Assembly (NCBI GenBank): GCA_964400285.1
Contig: CAYNTK010000015.1
Location: 1 to 36,118 of the forward strand
Length of the DNA: 36,118 bases
Source of the DNA: FEN-1279 sp964400285
Lineage (GTDB): Bacteria > Bacteroidota > Ignavibacteria > Tepidaquicellales > Tepidaquicellaceae
Direction: 5' to 3'
Shown: in pieces, positions 25,510 through 32,505 of the stretch
How positions within the stretch are numbered: the first letter of the stretch is position 1
Layout of the letters: each line of letters starts with the position of its first letter
Made by a program: the position numbers and the translations under genes
Notes under the pieces: model-generated
What the model was told of the DNA's origin: nothing
The model's input: only the letters and a program-made list of their open reading frames with translations
Database searches by the model: none

Positions 25510-26282
25510 GTAAAAGAAAAATAATATTATTCCTTTTTATTATTATCGTCTTAATAGCTGTGGTAATTATTTATGCTAATAGATGGAGAACTAATATTTA
25601 CTTCGATAAAATCATAGTGCAAGGAAATTTTACTCTTACTAAAGAAGAAATCTTAAATGCAGCAAATATTAAGCAGGATAGTATTATTAATATTGATGAA
25701 TTAAATCTTGTATTTATTCAAGATAGGATTTCTAAACATCCCGAAATTAAAAAAGTTTCTGTAAGCAAAAATCCACCAAATGAGCTTGTGATTGATGTAA
25801 TTGAAAAAAGACCACTTGCTATAGTTAATCTTGGAAACCAATTGAATTTGATTGATGAAGAGTGTGAAATGTTTCCTTTTAAAAATTATGAGAAATTATA
25901 CGACTTACCTGTGATTACAGGGATTAAGCAGATATCGTCTCAACAGATTGAAGATAAATATTACTTAAATGACTTAAAAACTGCTGTCTTTATTGCAATG
26001 AATGCTCTTATAAAAAGTAAATTTTTATTTAACCAAATTTCGGAAATAAATATTGCTGATTCAGGAAAAATTATTCTTTTTACAAACGATAATTCGATTC
26101 CAGTATATTTTCCACGTAATGATTCTAAAAATATTTCGGAAACGTCTTATCAAAAAGTTTTAATAAATAAACTTATTGTCTTAAAAAATTTTTTAGAAAA
26201 ACCATTTATTATGCTGAAAGAAAAAAAGCTTAATTATGTTGATATGAGATTCGATAACCAAGTAATAATAAAAATAAATTAA
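25506..26282 (+). CDS. ftsQ: Cell division protein FtsQ/DivIB
   Basis: FtsQ is a bitopic divisome protein that links early and late division proteins. The 258-residue product has a short basic N terminus, a membrane segment (about 5-25), and a POTRA domain (about 31-100) reading FDKIIVQGNFTLTKEEILNA and ending ELVIDVIEKRPLAIV. A FtsQ beta domain follows. Its start is TTG at 25506, overlapping the murC TGA (TTGA), a tight coupling arrangement. It lies immediately before ftsA, the normal order. Confidence 0.92.
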   Translation: MSKRKIILFLFIIIVLIAVVIIYANRWRTNIYFDKIIVQGNFTLTKEEILNAANIKQDSIINIDELNLVFIQDRISKHPEIKKVSVSKNPPNELVIDVIEKRPLAIVNLGNQLNLIDEECEMFPFKNYEKLYDLPVITGIKQISSQQIEDKYYLNDLKTAVFIAMNALIKSKFLFNQISEINIADSGKIILFTNDNSIPVYFPRNDSKNISETSYQKVLINKLIVLKNFLEKPFIMLKEKKLNYVDMRFDNQVIIKIN

Positions 26283-26308
26283 TTCAGAATAAACAAAAAG
26301 TTTAAACT

Positions 26309-27589
26309 ATGGCAAAATCAAAAAAAGTTAAAAGCAGTGAATCCGATGTAATTGTCGGTCTTGACGTTGGCACAACTAAAATTTGTGTTATTGTTGCTCG
26401 TCCAAAAGATAATAATAATATTGATATTATCGGTATCGGAAAAGCCCCTTCCGAAGGGCTTCATAGAGGAATTGTCGTTAATCCAAGTAAAACTATTGAT
26501 TCCATTAAAGCCGCTTTGGCCGATGCTGAATTAAATTCAGGTGTAAAAATTAAATCCGCTTCGGTTGGTATTGCTGGTCATCATATAAGATGTATTCAGT
26601 CATCGAGCATTATTGGTATTAATAATCCCGATAGGGTAATCACGGAAGAAGATATGCAACGCCTTCTCGACCAAGCAAAACAAATTAGAATGTCAAGTGA
26701 TTCGAGAATTATTGATGTTATTCCTCAAGAATATATTATTGATGGTAAAGATGGAATATATGAAAATCCTGTGGGTATGTTTGGAGTCAGACTTGAAGCA
26801 AAAGTGAATATTATCACTGGGCTTGTTTCTTCGATTGATGATTTAACTAAATGTGTAATGAGTTGCGATATCGACCTCGATGATATTGTACTTGAACCCA
26901 TTGCATCTTCTTATTCCGTTCTCGATGAAACAGAAAAAAAAGTCGGAGTTGCTATGCTCGATATAGGAGGTGGAACAACTGATATTGCCGTCTTTAAAAA
27001 AGGTGTCTTAAAATATACTGCAGGTATCGGTATTGCTGGTAGTTTGGTTACAAATGATATCGTAGAAGCTCTTGGTATTTCTGATAAAGAAGCGGAAAGA
27101 ATTAAAAGGGAATATGGGTATGCTACATTATCCGAAATCTTAAGTGATGATGAAATTTTAGTCGAATCTATTAAAGGAAAAGTTCCTAAGAAAACAAGAA
27201 AAAGTATTCTTGCAAGAATAATTCAAGCAAGAATGCAAGATATTTTCGAATTATCTGCTATCGAAATCAAAAATTCTCAAATTCATAATGAACTTCACGC
27301 TGGTGTTGTTATTACTGGTGGTGGCTCGTTAATTAAAGGAACTAAAGAACTTGCAGAAGAAATCCTTGGAACTGAAGTTAACTTGGGCATCCCCACAGGT
27401 TTGTCCGGTGGTCTGATTAAAGAAGTCGAAAGCCCAATCTTTGCAACTGGTGTTGGTTTGATATTACATAGAGTAAAAACTATGGATGCTATTAATCATA
27501 TGAATACTTATGATAAAGCTAAATCAAAGAAAAAACTTACTCCAAAAGATTTTATTTTAAAAATTAAAAAATGGTTCGACGAATTATAA
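26309..27589 (+). CDS. ftsA: Cell division protein FtsA
   Basis: FtsA is the actin-like ATPase that tethers FtsZ filaments to the membrane. The 426-residue protein has phosphate-1 (VGLDVGTTKICVIV), a 1C domain region, phosphate-2 (AMLDIGGGTTDIAVF) and the adenosine motif (VVITGGGSLIKG). The C-terminal end, FILKIKKWFDEL, is an amphipathic membrane-targeting helix. An internal out-of-frame reading frame within it is a shadow. ftsZ follows after 61 nt. Confidence 0.97.
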   Translation: MAKSKKVKSSESDVIVGLDVGTTKICVIVARPKDNNNIDIIGIGKAPSEGLHRGIVVNPSKTIDSIKAALADAELNSGVKIKSASVGIAGHHIRCIQSSSIIGINNPDRVITEEDMQRLLDQAKQIRMSSDSRIIDVIPQEYIIDGKDGIYENPVGMFGVRLEAKVNIITGLVSSIDDLTKCVMSCDIDLDDIVLEPIASSYSVLDETEKKVGVAMLDIGGGTTDIAVFKKGVLKYTAGIGIAGSLVTNDIVEALGISDKEAERIKREYGYATLSEILSDDEILVESIKGKVPKKTRKSILARIIQARMQDIFELSAIEIKNSQIHNELHAGVVITGGGSLIKGTKELAEEILGTEVNLGIPTGLSGGLIKEVESPIFATGVGLILHRVKTMDAINHMNTYDKAKSKKKLTPKDFILKIKKWFDEL

Positions 27590-27650
27590 AAAAAAGAATT
27601 TAAAAAAATTTTATTAAATAAATAACTAATTAAATAGAAAGGGTCAAACA

Positions 27651-28883
27651 ATGCCAATTCAATTAATTCCTGATAGTCTCGACGGTGCGAAAATAAGAGT
27701 AGTAGGCGTCGGAGGTGGCGGTGGTAATATCGTAAACTCTATGGTTAATAAAGGTATTGAGGGTGTCGAATTTATTGCTGTCAATACTGATGCACAAGCA
27801 CTCGAAATCAGTAAAGCCAATGTTAAAATCCAAATTGGCAAAAATATTACTAAAGGACTTGGTACAGGTATGAAAGATGAAATCGGTATGAAAGCAGTGG
27901 AAGAATCTCGAGATGCTATTGAAAAAGCTCTCGCTGGTAGTGATATGGTCTTTGTCACTGCAGGTATGGGTGGTGGAACGGGAACGGGTGGTGCACCGGA
28001 AATTGCTCATATTGCAAAAAGTCAAAATGCACTCGTTGTTGCTATCGTTACAAAACCGTTTGAATTCGAAGGAAAACCAAGAATGGAATTAGCTAATCAA
28101 GGTCTTGAAAGACTTAAAGAAGAAGTCGATAGCTTGATTGTTATTCCTAACCAAAGAATTTTTGAACTGATTAATGCAGAAACTGATAAACGACAAGCAT
28201 TTGAACTTGCAAATAAAGTACTATATAATGCCACAAGAGGTATTTCTCAGATTATTACAAAAACAGGGGAAATCAATGTTGACTTCGCAGATGTCCGAAC
28301 TATTATGAAAGATATGGGCGATGCTATGATTGGAACTGGTATAGCCGAAGGTGAAAATAGAGCTGAAAAAGCCGCACTCGATGCTCTCTCAAATCCATTG
28401 CTTGACGATATCGACATCACGGGCTCTAAATGTGTTCTGGTTAATATCTCCAGCAACGGCTCTATTAAAATGTCCGAAATCGGAAGAATTAATCAGATTA
28501 TTCAAGGAAAATCAGGTGAAGATGCTAAGTATATTCTTGGAATAGTCGATGACAAAGATATGAAAGATGAAATTATGGTAACCGTAATTGCAACTGGTTT
28601 TCAAAAAGCCACAGAAGCTGTAAAAAAAGATGAAACCGAAGCTTTTACTAAAAAATATAAAACTGTTATTACCGAATTACCATATGACCAAAACGGATAC
28701 AGAAAACTCGATGCCCCTGCATATAAAAGAAGAGAAGCTGAAATAAATATTAACGAAGATTTAAGCGAGGAAACTCCTAAGAAGAAAGAAAAAACTCTGG
28801 ACGATTTAGACTTCGATATTGATATCGATATCGAAAAAAAATTCATAAATACACCAGGTTTTTTGAGAAGACAAATGGATTAA
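27651..28883 (+). CDS. ftsZ: Cell division GTPase FtsZ
   Basis: FtsZ is the tubulin-like GTPase that forms the division ring. The 410-residue protein has the G-box GGGTGTG at 107-113, the NTDAQAL loop, and the NVDFADVRTIM synergy region. A short acidic linker (DDLDFDIDIDIEKK) leads to the conserved C-terminal peptide TPGFLRRQMD, which binds FtsA and other partners. GAAAGGG 8-14 nt ahead of the ATG is one of the few Shine-Dalgarno-like sites in the operon, in keeping with a need for high FtsZ levels. Confidence 0.98.
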   Translation: MPIQLIPDSLDGAKIRVVGVGGGGGNIVNSMVNKGIEGVEFIAVNTDAQALEISKANVKIQIGKNITKGLGTGMKDEIGMKAVEESRDAIEKALAGSDMVFVTAGMGGGTGTGGAPEIAHIAKSQNALVVAIVTKPFEFEGKPRMELANQGLERLKEEVDSLIVIPNQRIFELINAETDKRQAFELANKVLYNATRGISQIITKTGEINVDFADVRTIMKDMGDAMIGTGIAEGENRAEKAALDALSNPLLDDIDITGSKCVLVNISSNGSIKMSEIGRINQIIQGKSGEDAKYILGIVDDKDMKDEIMVTVIATGFQKATEAVKKDETEAFTKKYKTVITELPYDQNGYRKLDAPAYKRREAEININEDLSEETPKKKEKTLDDLDFDIDIDIEKKFINTPGFLRRQMD

Positions 28884-28926
28884 CTCTTTGCTATATATTA
28901 TTTATTTATTCTTTTATGGGAATACG

Positions 28927-28953
28927 TTATTTGTTAAATAATGAGTTTTTTTT
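28927..28953 (+). terminator. Weak intrinsic terminator after ftsZ
   Basis: TTATTT (28927-28932) pairs with AAATAA (28936-28941) across a 3-nt loop, and eight T follow at 28946-28953. The stem is pure A/T, so termination may be weak. It lies 44 nt after the ftsZ stop. Confidence 0.35.
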
Positions 28954-29087
28954 ATAAATTTTAATTATTCTGATTTAAAAATATCAAAAGTGTATAAACT
29001 ATATGAAACCTTGGAGAGGAATTGTAAGTTTAAAAATAGAATACAGAATTAACAATTTTTAATTCATAATTAAAAAAATACTCTTTT

Positions 29088-29114
29088 ATTTTAACATTTT
29101 GCATTTTAACATTT
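29088..29114. repeat. 12-bp direct repeat, two copies
   Basis: ATTTTAACATTT occurs at 29088-29099 and 29103-29114, with a 15-bp period, in the 382-bp non-coding stretch between ftsZ and the STAND gene. The rest of that stretch is AT-rich with no coding frame; only the two terminators and the GC-rich island stand out. Confidence 0.4.
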
Positions 29115-29180
29115 AGATTTTATCGGAATAACATTTATAATTGTCACTTAATGCATTGCATTTCGACCTTTCATCTGCCG

Positions 29181-29242
29181 AGAGAGGTTGAAACCTGCAA
29201 TCTCCCACAAACGGGGTCCCCCACGACCCCGTTTCCTTTTTT
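29181..29242 (+). terminator. GC-rich double hairpin ending in a strong terminator
   Basis: AAACGGGGTC (29209-29218) and GACCCCGTTT (29225-29234) form a perfect 10-bp stem with a 6-nt loop; six T follow at 29237-29242 after CC. Just before it, AGGT/ACCT (29185-29188/29193-29196), with flanking GAGA/TCTC, can form a second stem. It would stop read-through from the dcw operon. On the - strand no T tract follows the stem, so termination of the facing STAND gene here is less certain. Confidence 0.7.
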
Positions 29243-29265
29243 CTTATTCTTTGTGAACTAATAAT

Positions 29266-32200
29266 TTATAGATTTGTGATGGTTTCTTTTACCATTTTTA
29301 TTGTTGGATGGTTATTCTCTAATATTTCTTCATATATCTTCAGTGCTTTTCCGTATAAATCCATTGCCTTATCTTTTTCTCCTTTTTCTTTACAGAGTTC
29401 TGCATAGTTTAATGTTGAATCTGCCAAACTCAAATGTAAATCTCCAAATGCATCTTGATATACTTCAATTATTTTCTTATATATTTCCTCCGCTTCTTTA
29501 TATTTCCCTTCCCTTGCGTAAATCAAAGCAATATTATTATAAGATGATGCCACATCGGGATGCTTTTCACCAAAAAATTTTAATCTGATTTTCAATGATT
29601 CTTTGTGTAACTCCTCCGATTTGATAAAATCATTTTTATAATAATTTACTATTGCTATGTTGCATAATACATTCGCATAATCAGGATGGTTTTCTCCCAG
29701 TTTTTCTTTGTATATTTCTAATGCTCGATATAATAGCTTTAGCGATTCCTCATTTTTATTCTCTTTCCCGTATAATACACCAAGATTATTCAATACTTTT
29801 GCTGCATCAGGATGTTCTAATGTAACAATTTTATTATATATCTCAAGTGATTCCTTAAAGTGTTTTTCCGCTTCCTCGAATCTTTCCATTATACTATATA
29901 ATTGTCCAAGATTATTCATTGTATCGGCAACATCTATATGATTTTTCCCTGAAATTTTTTCATAAATTTCTAACGATTTCTTATATAGTTGCTCTGCTTG
30001 GTTAAATTTCCCAATATCTCTGTAATTATTTGATAATTCCTTTAATAGTCTTGCTATCTCTGGATGTTCATTCCCTAAAATTTGCTTTTTTATTTTTAAC
30101 GCATTTTCGAAAAGTGGTAAAGATTCTTTATACCTTTTCAGTTGATAATATAAAATTGCAAGATTGTTTTCCGCATCTGCGTAATCATTATTCTCTTTCC
30201 CAAATACTTTCTCATATATTTTCATAATTTTTCTGCATATTGGCTCTGCTTGAAAATATTTCCCCTGTTTTAAATATAAATTTGATATATTATAATATAC
30301 TGAAGCAGTCATTGGATGCTCTTCACCAAAATTTTTTTGAAAATTTTCTAATGCTTTAACAAAAAATGTCTCGGCAAGTGCATAATTCCCTTCTGTTAAA
30401 TATAAAGTTGCTAAATTACTTAATGCGCTTCCGACATCTATATGCTCTTTCCCTAAATTATTTTCCCTAATTTCAAGTGCTCTTTTATATAGCTGTTCCG
30501 CATCTTCATATTTCCCTGAATACAAATACAATATTGCAAGATTTGTCATCGTATTTGCAAGGTCTATATGGTTGTCTCCAAGTATTAATGTGTTCATTTC
30601 GAGTGCTTGCTTTAAAAGTGGTTCTGCTTCATTGTACTTCCCTTGCTTGCCGTATAATACCGCGAAATTATTTAATACCCTTGCTACATCTTGATGTTTT
30701 TCACCAAATATCTCTTTTCTAATTTTGAGTGCATTATTTAATAATTCCTTCCCTTCGGAAAATTTGTCGAAAAATTCATATAATCTGGCAAGACTTATTT
30801 GTAAATTTGCAAGCTCTATTCGCATTTCACCATTTGTTTTTTCGATATGATTTATTAAATCTTCATAAAGTGGCATAATTGTTTTCCATTCCGCAGCTTT
30901 ATCAAATATCTTACTAATTTCATTGAACCACTCGATTAATTCTTTTGCATTTAAGCAAATCTTTCCATGGTAATATGCTTCTAAAAGTGATAACTTATCG
31001 GTTTGTGATATGTTTTTAAAATCTATACCCTTTAACTTATTATTATAGTAATCAAATAATCTTTTATGTACTTTTATTAAAATATCTTCTGATTGTTTCG
31101 ATTGCAAGCTTTCCCTCATCAAATCATGCATTATCCATGTGTCGGGATTTATTCCTTCTGATATAAATGAAAATCTGAATAATTCATTCATATTCATAAT
31201 TGGATAACCCGTCTTAAAATCTTCTACAAGTGTTTCAAATATTTCCGAATCCCAAAATCTCGCAGCTGATAATACTTTCAGTGTTAAAATTTCTGTTTTA
31301 TCTAAATATCTTAAAAATCTCTCCAATACATCTTGTTGGGTTTTTGCAAAATCTTTTGTCTCTGGCTCTCTATTGTATTTATTGTTAATTTCGTAATAAG
31401 TATCTACTGCCAAATCTAAAAAATGTGGAACTCCCTTACTTGCTTTTACTATTACTTCCTGAACATCTTCTTTCTCGACTCCACATGTCTTAAGAAAATA
31501 TTTTGAATCGATATCTGATAATCTGCCTAATAAATGCTGCTCGATAAAATCTCTCCAGTCCTTGTCCTGCTCTTCCCACCTTAATTTCTCTCTCCCACAT
31601 ATCACCCATAATACTTCGGGAAGGTGACTTACAAGCTCTCTTATCCATTCATCACGCATAAAAAATCCCCCAGATGCTGATACATTTTCCCACAGTGCTT
31701 CATAGGTATCTAAAAATAATACCGCCTTTTTATTTTTTTGCTCTAAATAATCTTTTAAGTCACTTGCCCAAAACATTGGCATCCTTTCCGATATTTCTTT
31801 TGGTTCAAAATTTGGTAAGCTTGCAAGCTCCTTCTCACCTCGCTTCTTCCACCATTCCCTAAATACATTTTGTCCTGTCATAAATGCCTTCGTCAATTTT
31901 GGAACAAACCCTATATATGGCATCTCACCAACTACCCTTAAAATTCCCGCAACTACATTTACTCCTGTTAGCAATGGAAAATTTTCCTTTGTTAGTGGCG
32001 TTTGTGGATGTGTTTTTTGCCAATATACTGTATATGCAATATCGAAGGAAGGAAAATTTATCTTATACTTTTCATTTAATAAATTTCTTAAAACAAATAA
32101 TGCTGTCTCCTGTTCCCTGTATGTTGGAGTATCTAAATCTATTGCTGTCCATACCGAATTTAATTTCTCTTCTTCGATTCTTCTGGAAAGTTCTTTCCTT

Positions 32201-32382
32201 AATGATGTTTTTCCTATCCCCCCAATTCCATAATAAACTAATATCTTATGTTCTTCCTTAACCTTTGATTCGTAAGCTTTATAAAATGCTTCAAGAAATT
32301 CTTCTCTATCGGTAAATTGCTTCCCTTCTTTTAAAGTCGGCTCATTTCCTCTTAACGTAAATTTTGGCTTAATTGGTGACAA
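29266..32382 (-). CDS. STAND (NB-ARC-like) NTPase with twelve TPR repeats
   Basis: The 1038-residue protein is a signal-transduction ATPase of the STAND class. Visible parts are a short N terminus with FTDREEFLEAF (about 23-33), Walker A GIGGIGKTS (52-60), Walker B VLFLDTYEA (221-229, D225), a sensor-like VICGRE (260-265), GVP (317-319), and a winged-helix region ending in an MHD motif (418-420). Residues 522-1025 are exactly twelve 42-residue TPRs of the kinesin-light-chain kind. No N-terminal effector domain, membrane segment or signal peptide is seen. The start is TTG; stops lie a few codons upstream and the next Met is far inside. Such proteins sense a ligand through the repeats and oligomerise; roles in defence or regulation are known for relatives, but its role here is unknown. 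Confidence 0.9.
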   Translation of the reverse strand: MSPIKPKFTLRGNEPTLKEGKQFTDREEFLEAFYKAYESKVKEEHKILVYYGIGGIGKTSLRKELSRRIEEEKLNSVWTAIDLDTPTYREQETALFVLRNLLNEKYKINFPSFDIAYTVYWQKTHPQTPLTKENFPLLTGVNVVAGILRVVGEMPYIGFVPKLTKAFMTGQNVFREWWKKRGEKELASLPNFEPKEISERMPMFWASDLKDYLEQKNKKAVLFLDTYEALWENVSASGGFFMRDEWIRELVSHLPEVLWVICGREKLRWEEQDKDWRDFIEQHLLGRLSDIDSKYFLKTCGVEKEDVQEVIVKASKGVPHFLDLAVDTYYEINNKYNREPETKDFAKTQQDVLERFLRYLDKTEILTLKVLSAARFWDSEIFETLVEDFKTGYPIMNMNELFRFSFISEGINPDTWIMHDLMRESLQSKQSEDILIKVHKRLFDYYNNKLKGIDFKNISQTDKLSLLEAYYHGKICLNAKELIEWFNEISKIFDKAAEWKTIMPLYEDLINHIEKTNGEMRIELANLQISLARLYEFFDKFSEGKELLNNALKIRKEIFGEKHQDVARVLNNFAVLYGKQGKYNEAEPLLKQALEMNTLILGDNHIDLANTMTNLAILYLYSGKYEDAEQLYKRALEIRENNLGKEHIDVGSALSNLATLYLTEGNYALAETFFVKALENFQKNFGEEHPMTASVYYNISNLYLKQGKYFQAEPICRKIMKIYEKVFGKENNDYADAENNLAILYYQLKRYKESLPLFENALKIKKQILGNEHPEIARLLKELSNNYRDIGKFNQAEQLYKKSLEIYEKISGKNHIDVADTMNNLGQLYSIMERFEEAEKHFKESLEIYNKIVTLEHPDAAKVLNNLGVLYGKENKNEESLKLLYRALEIYKEKLGENHPDYANVLCNIAIVNYYKNDFIKSEELHKESLKIRLKFFGEKHPDVASSYNNIALIYAREGKYKEAEEIYKKIIEVYQDAFGDLHLSLADSTLNYAELCKEKGEKDKAMDLYGKALKIYEEILENNHPTIKMVKETITNL
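29308..30819 (-). repeat. TPR-encoding tandem repeats, 12 x 126 bp
   Basis: Residues 522-1025 of the STAND protein divide without remainder into twelve 42-residue units. The shared pattern is: A near position 4, NN at 8-9, LY at 13-14, G-Y at 18-20, EA at 22-23, AL-I at 30-33, and G--H at the end. The units differ enough in sequence that they are old repeats rather than recent duplications, but unequal recombination remains possible. Confidence 0.85.
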
Positions 32383-32454
32383 GTATTTTTATCAATAATT
32401 TTCTTTAACCTCAAAATCGTAAAAAACTATTTATTTTTAAATACAATAATAAAT

Positions 32455-32483
32455 AAAAATAGGCTCCTTGTAGAGCCCATTTT
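32455..32483 (-). terminator. Intrinsic terminator of the T9SS-protein gene
   Basis: On the - strand an 11-bp stem forms with 5' arm 32483-32473 (GGGCTC core) and 3' arm 32466-32456 (GAGCC core), closed by a 6-nt loop. One G-T wobble is needed. The 3' arm runs into a TATTTTT tract. It lies 23 nt beyond the stop of the secreted protein and ahead of the STAND gene, so the two are probably separate transcripts. Confidence 0.75.
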
Positions 32484-32505
32484 AAAAGATATTTTTTATT
32501 AAACT

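Noticed and set aside
28884..29265. Hidden gene between ftsZ and the STAND gene
   Set aside because: No open frame with a plausible start or family motif exists on either strand; the stretch holds only terminators and short repeats.
29308..30819. Regular spaced repeats that might suggest a CRISPR array or satellite
   Set aside because: The 126-bp period is fully explained by 42-residue TPR units within one reading frame. The 153-bp period at 34135-35184 is likewise explained by Asp-box units.
29301..32261. Several + strand open frames opposite the STAND gene
   Set aside because: They are low-complexity shadows of the TPR and NTPase coding sequence, with no start context or family match.
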